NCBI GenBank assembly: GCA_001777515.1
Contig: MFEF01000004.1
Coordinates: 1 to 39,732 of the forward strand
Direction: 5' to 3'
DNA length: 39,732 nucleotides
From: Candidatus Doudnabacteria bacterium RIFCSPHIGHO2_01_48_18
GTDB lineage: Bacteria > Patescibacteriota > Doudnabacteria > UBA920 > 2-01-FULL-46-14
Of this stretch, positions 9,630-18,700 are shown in pieces; the first letter of the stretch is position 1, and each line of letters opens with the position of its first letter. The notes beneath the pieces are model-generated. The model made no database searches, was not told the origin of the DNA, and saw nothing but the letters and a program-made list of their open reading frames with translations. Both the position numbers and the translations under genes were made by a program.

Positions 9630-12215
9630 TTATTTTTGCGAGATTAACTTTTGATGTTCATCAGTGTTAAGCATACCGCACTTTTTCCATTTTTTTCCAC
9701 TGCCGCAGGGGCAAGGATCATTGCGGCCAATTTCTTTTCCTTCTGGGGTCAGCGCCTTTGTCTGTACCGCAGAAGTTCTACTCGATTCTTCTCTCGGCTT
9801 TACTTCTACCCTGAAAATAGTATAAACGATAGTGCGGTCAATAGCCCGCAGCATCTGCTCAAAAAGGCGCAGGCCATCCTGTTTGTATTCAATGAGCGGG
9901 TCTTTTTGCGCGTAACCGCGCAGCCGCACTGACTGGCGCAGGTGATCCATAGTGTCCAGATGCTCCATCCAGAAATTGTCCATAGTTTGCAGCGTGATAA
10001 TTTTTTCGATCTCGCGCAGCAGTGGAGCGGTGAGATGTTCTTCTCTGTGCGAATAGAGTTTTCCAGTTGCCGTTGTCAAATCAGTTATCAACATCTCTGC
10101 GCCAGATTTCTTAACTTTCTCCTCAAACTCGGGACCGAGCGGAAAAATAGTATTCAAAGCCTTGATTCGAGTTTCAACGTCCTCCTCGGTGCTGACAATC
10201 GCCGTAATTTCCTGGTTGATCTTCTCCAAAATCTGTGCCCTGAGGTCGATCTCGCCCTTCAGAATTTTGCGGCGCCGGTTGTAGATGGTCTCGCGCTGCT
10301 TGTTGAGGACATCGTCAAAATCGAGGACGTGTTTTCGGGTATCAAAATTGAATCCCTCGATTTTTCGCTGAGCATTTTCGATGGATTTGCTGACGAGCGA
10401 ATTTTCGATTGGCTGATCATCTGGAACGCCAAGGCTGTCCATCATTTTCTTCACGCGCTCACCGCCAAAAATCCTCATCAGATCATCATCAAGCGAAATA
10501 AAGAACTGTGACGAACCTGGATCGCCCTGACGACCGGCGCGTCCGCGCAGTTGGTTATCAATGCGTCTGGCTTCATGGCGCTCTGTGCCAAGGATGTGCA
10601 AGCCCCCCGCTTCTCTGACCTGTTTTGCTTCTCCTGCGCCGGGCGGGTTACCGCCAAGTAAAATGTCTACGCCGCGGCCTGCAATGTTTGTGGCCAGTGT
10701 GACTGCCCCAAGGCGTCCGGCCTGCGCGATAATGTGCGCTTCGCGCTCATGGTTCTTGGCATTCAAGACCTCGTGTTTAACTCCGGCTTTTTTGAGGAGC
10801 TGCGAGAGGTGTTCATTCCTCTCGATAGAAATCGTGCCGACTAGCATCGGCTGACCGGTGTTGTTGCGCTCTTTGATTTCTCTGATGATCGCCGTGAATT
10901 TTCCTGCTTCACTTTTGTAGACGCTATCAGGAAGATCTTTCCTGATCATGTCTTTGTTAGTGGGGATCTCTACCACGTCGAGCTTGTAGATTTTGTGGAA
11001 CTCTTCCGCCTCGGTCTGGGCGGTTCCAGTCATGCCAGCAAGCTTTTTGTAAAGGCGGAAATAGTTCTGAAATGTTATAGTCGCGAGGGTTTTGGATTCC
11101 TGTTTAACCCGAACGTTTTCCTTGGCCTCAATGGCTTGATGTAAGCCCTCGGAGTAGCGCCGGCCGATCATCATGCGGCCGGTGAATTCATCGACGATGA
11201 TGATTTCGCCGCCGCGCGATACATAATCTCGGTCAAGCTTGAACAAGGTTTGCGCGCGCAAGGCTACATCGGCATGGTGGCGAAGCTTAATATCGCTGTA
11301 GATTTCCTGCCCGTATTTCTTCTCGAGTTTTTCATATCCTTTCTCGGTATAGGTAACCTGGCGGTGCTTTTCCTCAAGCACATAGTCATCAGGCGACAGA
11401 GTTTTCGCAAATCCTGCAAACTCGCGGTAAAGATCTGTGCTTTCCACGTCAGGCGCGGAAATGATAAGCGGAGTCCTGGCCTCATCAATAAGAATAGAAT
11501 CCACCTCGTCCACAATAGCGTAATGCAGCTCGCGCTGGACCATTTGTTTGAGCGACGGAGCCATGTTGTCCCTGAGATAATCAAAGCCAAATTCATTGTT
11601 CGTGCCGTAGAGAATATCAGCCGCGTAAGCTTGCTGCCGCGAGACAGGAATCATGTTCTCGACATCTACCTGCAGGATTTCTTCTTTTTCAGACTGAGCA
11701 GCGGCCGTTTTAGAATAGAGATACGAAGCCTCGTGACTGATCGCTGATACGCTCAAGCCCAGATAATCATAAACCTGTCCCATCCATGAAGCATCGCGCC
11801 GCGCCAGGTAATCGTTAACAGTTACCAGATGTACTCCTCTGCCGGCAAGAGCGTTGAGATAAATGGCTAAGGTCGCGGTCAAAGTTTTTCCTTCACCGGT
11901 GCGCATTTCCGTGACTTTGCCCTGATGCAGCATGATCGAGCCAATGAGCTGCACATCGTAGTGCCGCTGTTTGAGGGTTCGCTTGGCCGCTTCACGCACC
12001 GCGGCGAATGCTTCAGGAAGAATCTCGTCGAGAATTTTCTTTTGTTCGTCCCATTCTTTGCCTGCGAGCATATCCCGCCATTTTTTCGTTTGTTCTTTTA
12101 GCTGCTCGTGCGAAAAACTCTCGAATTTTGATTCGAGGCTGTTGATCTGATCTATTATTGTTTTTGCTGCTTTGACTGGGTTTTCAGTACCCAAAAGCTT
12201 GCCGAAAATGCCCAT
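9630..12215 (-). CDS. secA: Preprotein translocase ATPase SecA
   Basis: MRTGEGKTLTATLAIYLNAL, VDEVDSILIDEARTPLIIS, GRAGRQGDPGSSQF, C-terminal CPCGSGKKWKKC. Confidence 0.98.
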   Translation of the reverse strand: MGIFGKLLGTENPVKAAKTIIDQINSLESKFESFSHEQLKEQTKKWRDMLAGKEWDEQKKILDEILPEAFAAVREAAKRTLKQRHYDVQLIGSIMLHQGKVTEMRTGEGKTLTATLAIYLNALAGRGVHLVTVNDYLARRDASWMGQVYDYLGLSVSAISHEASYLYSKTAAAQSEKEEILQVDVENMIPVSRQQAYAADILYGTNNEFGFDYLRDNMAPSLKQMVQRELHYAIVDEVDSILIDEARTPLIISAPDVESTDLYREFAGFAKTLSPDDYVLEEKHRQVTYTEKGYEKLEKKYGQEIYSDIKLRHHADVALRAQTLFKLDRDYVSRGGEIIIVDEFTGRMMIGRRYSEGLHQAIEAKENVRVKQESKTLATITFQNYFRLYKKLAGMTGTAQTEAEEFHKIYKLDVVEIPTNKDMIRKDLPDSVYKSEAGKFTAIIREIKERNNTGQPMLVGTISIERNEHLSQLLKKAGVKHEVLNAKNHEREAHIIAQAGRLGAVTLATNIAGRGVDILLGGNPPGAGEAKQVREAGGLHILGTERHEARRIDNQLRGRAGRQGDPGSSQFFISLDDDLMRIFGGERVKKMMDSLGVPDDQPIENSLVSKSIENAQRKIEGFNFDTRKHVLDFDDVLNKQRETIYNRRRKILKGEIDLRAQILEKINQEITAIVSTEEDVETRIKALNTIFPLGPEFEEKVKKSGAEMLITDLTTATGKLYSHREEHLTAPLLREIEKIITLQTMDNFWMEHLDTMDHLRQSVRLRGYAQKDPLIEYKQDGLRLFEQMLRAIDRTIVYTIFRVEVKPREESSRTSAVQTKALTPEGKEIGRNDPCPCGSGKKWKKCGMLNTDEHQKLISQK

Positions 12216-12228
12216 ATGTTATGGGTAG

Positions 12229-12257
12229 ATTGTACCTCAAATCGGGCATAAATTCAA
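12229..12257 (-). promoter_or_regulatory. secA promoter: TTGAAT-N17-TACAAT
   Basis: Minus strand -35 at 12257-12252, -10 at 12234-12229, ATG at 12215. Confidence 0.65.
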
Positions 12258-12283
12258 CGACTCAAGCGGCGGTTGAGCCGTTG
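12255..12283. repeat. Inverted repeat between divergent promoters
   Basis: CAACGACTCAA gcggcgg TTGAGCCGTTG, 10 of 11 arm positions paired; each arm ends inside one -35 box. Confidence 0.85.
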
Positions 12284-12309
12284 ACAATACTTGATTGTAA
12301 GTCTATTCT
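12281..12309 (+). promoter_or_regulatory. Promoter TTGACA-N17-TATTCT of the DUF218-like gene
   Basis: Followed by SD GAGGAGGG (12326-12333) and ATG at 12337. Confidence 0.7.
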
Positions 12310-12336
12310 GATTAGCTACAACCTTGAGGAGGGTTC

Positions 12337-12930
12337 ATGGAAAGAATCGCGATTGTTGATATTGCCTGCGGTTCGGTTTCTGACGGAGTGACTTGCCAAA
12401 CGAGCGACATGCGAGATCGCGAAGCAGTGCGCGCAGCTCGAGAAGCGCTGGAGTCAACCAAGATACCCCCGTTGATAATTGTCACGGGCAGCGTACCGCG
12501 CACACCCGGTGGAGTCACACTGGCTCAGCTGAAAAAGCGGAATGTTGAAAAGCTTCTAGCTGAGCAGGGTCTGCAAAAAATTCCTGTTTTTATTGCCGAG
12601 CAGGGATATGATTCATTTTCTGAAGCGCGTTCGATTACCAGTCTGCTGCGCCTATCTGATTTCACCGCTTTTACCTTAGTCAGTTCGCACTGGTACATGC
12701 CATACGGCGGTGAGATATGGCAGCGGCGGGCGGAGGAAAACAAACTTTGCATGACGGCCTGGAGCGTTGTAACTCCGACCGGAGCAAAGACGAGAAAAAT
12801 CTACCGGCGCAACAGCCGGATTCTCAAAGCCGCAATCGTACTGCGAATGGAACCGCTGTTAGAATTTTTTGTCGGTCTTCAGACCTCAAGACGAAAAACA
12901 AAGGGGTTCACATGGACCGGCTGCGACTAA
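12337..12930 (+). CDS. DUF218/YdcF-like protein
   Basis: LIIVTGSVPRT...EARSITSLLRLSDFTAFTLVSSHWYMPYGGEIWQRRAEENKL resembles the DUF218 fold; strong SD and promoter. Confidence 0.5.
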   Translation: MERIAIVDIACGSVSDGVTCQTSDMRDREAVRAAREALESTKIPPLIIVTGSVPRTPGGVTLAQLKKRNVEKLLAEQGLQKIPVFIAEQGYDSFSEARSITSLLRLSDFTAFTLVSSHWYMPYGGEIWQRRAEENKLCMTAWSVVTPTGAKTRKIYRRNSRILKAAIVLRMEPLLEFFVGLQTSRRKTKGFTWTGCD

Positions 12931-12983
12931 AAACAATTGCTTTGACCCGCTCGAGGTAAATCTTCGGCGGGTCAATTGTTTTT
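12929..12983. terminator. Bidirectional terminator between convergent genes
   Basis: AAAAACAATTG..GACCCGC ... GCGGGTCAATTGTTTTT. Confidence 0.8.
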
Positions 12984-13365
12984 ACCTCTGGCTTTTGCGA
13001 AAGCCGGCGGCCCGGGCTTCGGCTTCGCTGTCAAAACACATCTCGGGAACAGTGCGGTTGTAAAATGACCCGCCGGGCATGTGGTAGATTTTTGAATTGG
13101 ACGAAATATTGCCTTTGATTTTGCCAGTGCAGTCCGCGCTATCAGTGCTTGCGCCCGCTACTTGACCATTTTCGTTTAATGATTGCGAAACCGCAGTGTT
13201 TAGAGTATCATTAATTTTAGTTAAATCGATTGCTGGTTCTTCGATCGTTATCTCAGGAGGTTTTGGATTGTTGTAAAATTGGCCGAGTCCAAAAAACAAG
13301 CCAGCAGTCAGAAGATATCCTATCACCAGAGCAATTTTTTGCTCGCTACCCCTAACCTTTGACAT
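12982..13365 (-). CDS. Membrane-anchored sunset-domain protein
   Basis: From MSKVRGSEQKIALVIGYLLTAGLFFGLGQF; C-terminus CTGKIKGNISSNSKIYHMPGGSFYNRTVPEMCFDSEAEARAAGFRKSQR. Confidence 0.8.
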   Translation of the reverse strand: MSKVRGSEQKIALVIGYLLTAGLFFGLGQFYNNPKPPEITIEEPAIDLTKINDTLNTAVSQSLNENGQVAGASTDSADCTGKIKGNISSNSKIYHMPGGSFYNRTVPEMCFDSEAEARAAGFRKSQR

Positions 13366-14653
13366 GAAATTCAAATACGCCTTCAACCTGGGACGGGTGT
13401 TCACGTTATCACTGGCAGAGTTGTTTGCGGTGTTTGAAAACATGCGTTTGAATTTTCGCCTCGTGGATCTGTACCGCGAGGTTTTGATTATCGAAACAGA
13501 AGAGCGCCTCGATGCGGTGAAGCTGCAAAAGCTGCTGGGGGGAACTATCAAGATCATGCAGGTCATAGATTCGCTCGGACGCAAGGCGCGGCTTACCCCG
13601 TCGTTGGTCTTCAAAGATTATTTTGACGCAAAACAGCTCAAAGAGCAATTTCTGGCGAATTATTCCGGCAAAATACAAATTGGCATCTCCTACTACCCGC
13701 TAGCAAATCCCAGTGAACTGCCGATCCGCGGCGACAACAAGCGCTTGGGTTTTGCTATCAAGCAGATTTTAACCGCGGCCGGCTATTCGGTTCGTCTGGT
13801 ACTGCCGCAGATGGGAGGGCTGGCTTTGCCGTCTGTCGTGGTCACAAACGAGCATCTGCTTGAAAAGGGCGCGGAAATGGCTTTTTTGGTTGGACAGGAA
13901 CGGGTCTACCTTGCAAAAACCTTGATAGTGCAAAATTTTGAAGACTACGGCCGCCGTGATTACCAGCGTCCAGCAAGAGACATGAATGTGGGTATGCTTC
14001 CCCCAAAAGTAGCACAGGTCATGATCAACCTTGCCCAGCTGCCGATGGGCACAACTAACCTCAAACACGCAGTGCTGGACCCGTTTGTGGGCGCCGGCAC
14101 GGTGATTCAGGAAGCGCTGATCATGGGATACAAAGGAATCGGCTCAGATATTTCCCCCAAATCAATAGAGAACGCGGAGAAAAACCTCGAATGGATTAAA
14201 AACCGCTACAAGCTCCCGCCAGGACGTTTTGAGCTCATGGTTACGGATGCCAAGCATTTGGCGGAGAATCTGCCCAAGCTCGAGATAGACGCGGTCGTTA
14301 CCGAAGCCACTCTGGGGCCAGCGTATTCAACCGTGCCAAAGCAGGATGTGATAGACAAGAATTTCAAAGAGCTTGGGGATATTTACACAGGCACTTTCAA
14401 ATCCCTCCGGCAGATTTTGCCAGCAGGGAAAAAAGTGGTCATAGCCATCCCTGCCTACCGGACTGCTGCCGGTTACCAGTATTTCCCAGGTGTTGACAAC
14501 CTCCTCAAATTGGGTTACGATGTCGTCACTCCTTTGCCGGAGATTGTGACGGAAAAATACGGATTTTTGCAGGTCACTCCCCGCCAAACCATAATCTACG
14601 ACCGCAAGGAGCAGTTTGTCTCAAGGGAAATCTTTATATTTAAAACAATTTAA
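13364..14653 (+). CDS. Trm11/COG1041-like SAM-dependent RNA/DNA methyltransferase
   Basis: VLDPFVGAGTVIQEALIMGYKGIGSDISPKSIENAEKNLEW is a Rossmann SAM-binding region; N-terminal region consistent with a substrate-binding (THUMP-like) part. Confidence 0.82.
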   Translation: MKFKYAFNLGRVFTLSLAELFAVFENMRLNFRLVDLYREVLIIETEERLDAVKLQKLLGGTIKIMQVIDSLGRKARLTPSLVFKDYFDAKQLKEQFLANYSGKIQIGISYYPLANPSELPIRGDNKRLGFAIKQILTAAGYSVRLVLPQMGGLALPSVVVTNEHLLEKGAEMAFLVGQERVYLAKTLIVQNFEDYGRRDYQRPARDMNVGMLPPKVAQVMINLAQLPMGTTNLKHAVLDPFVGAGTVIQEALIMGYKGIGSDISPKSIENAEKNLEWIKNRYKLPPGRFELMVTDAKHLAENLPKLEIDAVVTEATLGPAYSTVPKQDVIDKNFKELGDIYTGTFKSLRQILPAGKKVVIAIPAYRTAAGYQYFPGVDNLLKLGYDVVTPLPEIVTEKYGFLQVTPRQTIIYDRKEQFVSREIFIFKTI

Positions 14654-14659
14654 GAAGAC

Positions 14660-14932
14660 ATGGCTCATAAAAAGGCCGGCGGAAGTACAAGCTTAGGACG
14701 CGATTCAATCTCAAAACGCTTGGGCGTGAAGATTTTTGGCGGCCAAAAAGTTAACGCCGGTAATGTTATCATCAGACAGCGCGGCACCAAATACGGCCCC
14801 GGAACAAATGTCAGAATTGGTTCAGATGACACTCTCTACGCAGTCAAAGGCGGTACTGTCCAGTTTAAATCAAAAAAGACCAAGCGCTTCGACCGCGGCC
14901 TGGTTACGAAAACAATCGTCAGCGTAGTCTGA
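14660..14932 (+). CDS. rpmA: 50S ribosomal protein L27 (bL27)
   Basis: [51 protein letters not shown]. Confidence 0.98.
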   Translation: MAHKKAGGSTSLGRDSISKRLGVKIFGGQKVNAGNVIIRQRGTKYGPGTNVRIGSDDTLYAVKGGTVQFKSKKTKRFDRGLVTKTIVSVV

Positions 14933-14934
14933 AA

Positions 14935-16596
14935 CTACGCTGATTTTTTAACAGCAGCTTTGATAAACCCATCAAACAGGGCCTGCGGTTTCCAGGGACG
15001 ACTGTTAAACTCCGGATGAAACTGTACCCCTAAAAACCAGGGGTGCAGTTTTGGGCGCAGTTCAGATATTTCAACGAGGTCTTTCTTCGGATAGATACCA
15101 GAGAATATCATACCGTGCTTCTCCAGATCGTTGCGGTACTTGTTGTTGACCTCATAGCGGTGGCGGTGCCGCTCCACTACGCTGCCGGTTTTATAGGCGT
15201 CAAAGGCTAATGTGCCTTTTATGATTTTGCATGGATAGTCCCCTAACCTCATAGTCGCGCCGAAATTTTTGTCAGCGAGATTTTTCTTTTGCTCCTCCAT
15301 CACGTCGATCACAGGGTATTTAGTATTACGGTCAACCTCCGTGGAATTGGCGCCGCCCATTTTTGCCACGTTTCTGGCGAACTCTACCACTGCCAATTGC
15401 ATACCATAGCAAAGACCGAAATACGGGATCTTTTTCTCACGGGCGAATTTTATGGCTGCAAGGATTCCTTCTACTCCCCTGCCCCCAAATCCGCCCGGCA
15501 CGAGAATCCCATCCATTTTCGCAAGCTTGCCGACACTGCTCGGATTTTTTTCGAAATCTTCGGAATTGATCCAGTGAAGCTTAGGGACCCGGTTATTGGC
15601 CCACGCTGAGTGCCGCAGAGATTCCACTACGGAAATGTACGAGTCGACAAGCGTGTAATCTCCAGTGTTGAAATATTTGCCTACCACGCCGATATTTAGC
15701 GGAAGCTTCGCATTCTTGATCTTGCGGACCAGGGCTTTCCAGTCCCGCAAATCCTGTTTTCTGGGACGCATGCCGAATTTTTCTAAAATTTTATCCCCAA
15801 ACCGATCCTTTTCCATAATCAGCGGCACTTCATAGATAGATTCAGCGTCGGGCGCAGAGATGACGTCTCCCGGAGCAACACTGCACAGAAGGGACAACTT
15901 TTGTTTGCGTTTTTCGTCCATAGGCAGCTCTGAGCGGCCAATGATAAAATCAGGCTGAATGCCAGCGGAATTCAAAGTCCGAACCGCATACTGCGTTGGT
16001 TTGGTTTTCATTTCTCCGACCATTTTCGGCACAGGCAAGTAGCTAACCAAAGCGAACTGGACACGGCCCGGATTCTGGAGTTTCAGCATACGTCCCGCTT
16101 CAAGGAATAAAACGTTTTGATATTCGCCTACAGTGCCGCCGATTTCTACTATCACAAAATCTGGATTGCCTTTTTTGGCAATGACATTGATACGTCTGAT
16201 AATCTCATTCGGAATATCAGGGACCACCTCGACGTCCTCGCCTTTGTATTCGAGATTACGTTCGCGCCTGATCACCTCCTGATATATCTGGCCGGTAGTG
16301 ACATAATTATCGCGGGTTGAAAGATTCCCGGTAAACCGTTCGTAGTTGCCGAGGTCCTGGTCTGCTTCTATGCCATCGCTGCCTACAAAGACTTCGCCGT
16401 GTTCGGTTGGACGCATGGTGCCAGCGTCAATGTTCACATACATATCACATTTGATCATGCCAACTCTGTAACCCTTGGACAGCAAAATACGGCCGATACT
16501 GGCCGTAGTTACTCCTTTGCCTACCGAGGACATCACTCCTCCGATAACAAAGATATATCGAGTTTGGCTATGGTTAGTCTGTGCTTGTTTGGCCAT
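14935..16596 (-). CDS. pyrG: CTP synthase
   Basis: YIFVIGGVMSSVGKGVTTASIGRILLSKG; GATase motif PYFGLCYGMQLAVVEFARNV. Confidence 0.98.
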   Translation of the reverse strand: MAKQAQTNHSQTRYIFVIGGVMSSVGKGVTTASIGRILLSKGYRVGMIKCDMYVNIDAGTMRPTEHGEVFVGSDGIEADQDLGNYERFTGNLSTRDNYVTTGQIYQEVIRRERNLEYKGEDVEVVPDIPNEIIRRINVIAKKGNPDFVIVEIGGTVGEYQNVLFLEAGRMLKLQNPGRVQFALVSYLPVPKMVGEMKTKPTQYAVRTLNSAGIQPDFIIGRSELPMDEKRKQKLSLLCSVAPGDVISAPDAESIYEVPLIMEKDRFGDKILEKFGMRPRKQDLRDWKALVRKIKNAKLPLNIGVVGKYFNTGDYTLVDSYISVVESLRHSAWANNRVPKLHWINSEDFEKNPSSVGKLAKMDGILVPGGFGGRGVEGILAAIKFAREKKIPYFGLCYGMQLAVVEFARNVAKMGGANSTEVDRNTKYPVIDVMEEQKKNLADKNFGATMRLGDYPCKIIKGTLAFDAYKTGSVVERHRHRYEVNNKYRNDLEKHGMIFSGIYPKKDLVEISELRPKLHPWFLGVQFHPEFNSRPWKPQALFDGFIKAAVKKSA

Positions 16597-17030
16597 TATT
16601 TTGACGCGGTTACAATCACCTTGGTTTTAGCTTTGCCCACCGAATGGATTTCAAGAGTGATCTCGTGCTCTCCGGCGTTTTTTATAGGAGAATATTCATC
16701 CAGACGCAGGTTTTTTAGCGTCGCGTCTCCCTGCTCGATTTTAGCGAGTATTTCTGATTTTTTCAAGCCCGCATAAAGATGCCCGTTTTTGCCAGCCGGC
16801 AGCTGGAACTCATAGATCCTTTTGGCGGCCGTTTCAAGAGCTTTTAGGCGTCTTTTTGCCTCTTCGCCTGATTTCCTGTCTTTGTCCTGAGCAGCCCGTA
16901 CCAGCTCTTCGGTGGCTGGTTTTCCTAGCCCCGCAGGCAGTAAAAAGTTGCGGGCATAGCCGTCCGAGACCTCTTTCACGTCTCCCTGGCGCCCAATTTT
17001 TTTGACGTCCTTTAGAAGAATGATGCGCAT
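16596..17030 (-). CDS. rplI: 50S ribosomal protein L9 (bL9)
   Basis: MRIILLKDVKKIGRQGDVKEVSDGYARNFLLPAGLGKPATEE. Confidence 0.97.
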   Translation of the reverse strand: MRIILLKDVKKIGRQGDVKEVSDGYARNFLLPAGLGKPATEELVRAAQDKDRKSGEEAKRRLKALETAAKRIYEFQLPAGKNGHLYAGLKKSEILAKIEQGDATLKNLRLDEYSPIKNAGEHEITLEIHSVGKAKTKVIVTASK

Positions 17031-17944
17031 CAGATTCGCAGATACCTGCGGACTACGATCATGGATGAAAGCACTCCGAGTATCATGCCAGTAACCAGCA
17101 GCAGCGCGAACAGCAGGGCAAAATTTAAACCAAGGTAATCAAATCTCGCTATATCGAGCTCCAGGAAACCGGTGATCTTTGGCGTGGCAAGATATAGCAC
17201 TGGATAAAGCACGACCGCTGTAACAATAGCGCCGGCAAGCCCATATAGTATTCCTTCAACAATAAACGGGCCGCGGATATACCAGTTACTTGCTCCCACG
17301 AGCCTCATGATTTCTATTTCTTCCCTGCGGTTATAGATAGTGAGTCGGATCGTGTTAAACATGACAATGACGGTAATCGCGCTAAAGATCAGGGTCATGG
17401 CCAACCCCAGGTTTTCCACGCCGCCCGTGATGCGGTCAAGCCGCTCTACGATATCGCGTTTGTCCGTGATTTTTTTCACGTAAGGCGTGAGCTTCTCATC
17501 TTCAAACATATTGATAATCTGCGGGTAATCTTCCAGACTGTTGACCCGGATAGCCAGCGAGGCTGGAAATGGGTTTTCCGCGTCTGTGAACTGTTCGACG
17601 GACTCGATGAGGAGCGGTTCGTCCTGGTGGAGTTCTTTGAATTTTTCCCGGGCATCAACCGAAGGAATGAACGTGACTCCCCTTACTTGAGGAAGGAGAG
17701 CGACCTGCTTCTCTATCTGTTTGATCACCGGTTCGGTCGCGTCAAGCTTAAAATAGACGCTGATATCCACCTTTTGCTGAATCGTCTCAAGCGAGATCGC
17801 GGTCAGGGTATTTAAAATGAGGAGGCTGGCGATAATAAACAGGGTAATAACCATGACCGATGTTGCCGCGAGCGACAGCCAGAAATTTCGCGAATAGTTC
17901 AGCGCTCCGTTTTTGAATATGCGGTAAAAAGTGATTCGGTTCAC
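17030..17944 (-). CDS. ftsX: Cell division protein FtsX (GTG start)
   Basis: VNRITFYRIFKNGALNYSRNFWLSLAATSVMVITLF...REEIEIMRLVGASNWYIRGPFIVEGILYGLAGA. Confidence 0.92.
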   Translation of the reverse strand: MNRITFYRIFKNGALNYSRNFWLSLAATSVMVITLFIIASLLILNTLTAISLETIQQKVDISVYFKLDATEPVIKQIEKQVALLPQVRGVTFIPSVDAREKFKELHQDEPLLIESVEQFTDAENPFPASLAIRVNSLEDYPQIINMFEDEKLTPYVKKITDKRDIVERLDRITGGVENLGLAMTLIFSAITVIVMFNTIRLTIYNRREEIEIMRLVGASNWYIRGPFIVEGILYGLAGAIVTAVVLYPVLYLATPKITGFLELDIARFDYLGLNFALLFALLLVTGMILGVLSSMIVVRRYLRI

Positions 17945-17999
17945 CCTGTTAGAAACTCCATAAATTAATATTATGACGGTTAACCATATAGCAAGGTAT

Positions 18000-18692
18000 T
18001 CACGTGGACGCCTCCAGCCGATATTTGCCCTGAGCCACATCAGAAACCAGCTTGCCCGACTCGAGCACTACCACGCGCTTTTTGATCTTATCCACGAGCT
18101 CTCTGGCGTGGGTGGCTAAAATGATTGTTGTGCCCATTTCATTAATCTTGCGAAGCAGGGTCAGAATTTCCAGGGCATTGACCTCATCAAGGTTACCGGT
18201 TGGTTCGTCTGCCAAAAGCAGCAGTGGTCTGTGAGCGAGCGCTCGGGCAATGGCTACGCGTTGCTTTTCTCCGCCGGAAAGCTGGTCAGGAAACGCTCCT
18301 GCTTTGTTTTCGAGGCCCACAAGGCCCAGGAACTGCGGGACTTCTACCTCAATCTGCGGTCGCGGCATACCATCAACCTCCATAGCGTAGGATACGTTTT
18401 CAAAAGCGGTCCTTGTCGGCAAAAGTTTCATGTCCTGAAACACCACGCCAATCTTGCGGCGCAGATATGGAATATCTTTTGGCGCGATCCGGGAAATGTC
18501 TATGTCCTCGATAAAAATGGTACCCAGGGACGGAGTATCTTCTCGGATGATTAGCTTTAACAGAGTGGATTTGCCAGCGCCGCTCTTGCCGACAATGGAA
18601 ATAAAATCCCCAGGGAGAATTTCAAAATCCAAGTCATCCAGCGCTTTCGTGCCGTTGTCATATATTTTTGAAACGTGATCGAATTTGATCAT
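18000..18692 (-). CDS. ftsE: Cell division ATP-binding protein FtsE
   Basis: IVGKSGAGKSTLLKLI, LSGGEKQRVAIARALAHRPLLLLADEPTGNLD; paired with ftsX. Confidence 0.95.
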   Translation of the reverse strand: MIKFDHVSKIYDNGTKALDDLDFEILPGDFISIVGKSGAGKSTLLKLIIREDTPSLGTIFIEDIDISRIAPKDIPYLRRKIGVVFQDMKLLPTRTAFENVSYAMEVDGMPRPQIEVEVPQFLGLVGLENKAGAFPDQLSGGEKQRVAIARALAHRPLLLLADEPTGNLDEVNALEILTLLRKINEMGTTIILATHARELVDKIKKRVVVLESGKLVSDVAQGKYRLEAST

Positions 18693-18700
18693 CTTGAATA

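Noticed and set aside
9942-11747. Plus-strand ORFs opposite secA (9942-10511, 10561-10854, 11250-11747)
   Set aside because: Antisense shadows of a highly conserved gene.
12904-12958. 15-aa ORF MDRLRLKTIALTRSR with an SD-like AAGGGG
   Set aside because: Lies within the bidirectional terminator hairpin and overlaps the end of the DUF218-like gene; too short to support.
13366-13614. N-terminal part of ORF 12982-13614 (minus)
   Set aside because: Antisense to the methyltransferase gene; the TM-anchored protein starts at MSKVRGSEQ (13365).
17945-18040. N-terminal extension of the ftsX ORF into ftsE
   Set aside because: FtsX homology starts at VNRITFYRIFKNGALNY (GTG, 17944), with a GGAG upstream.
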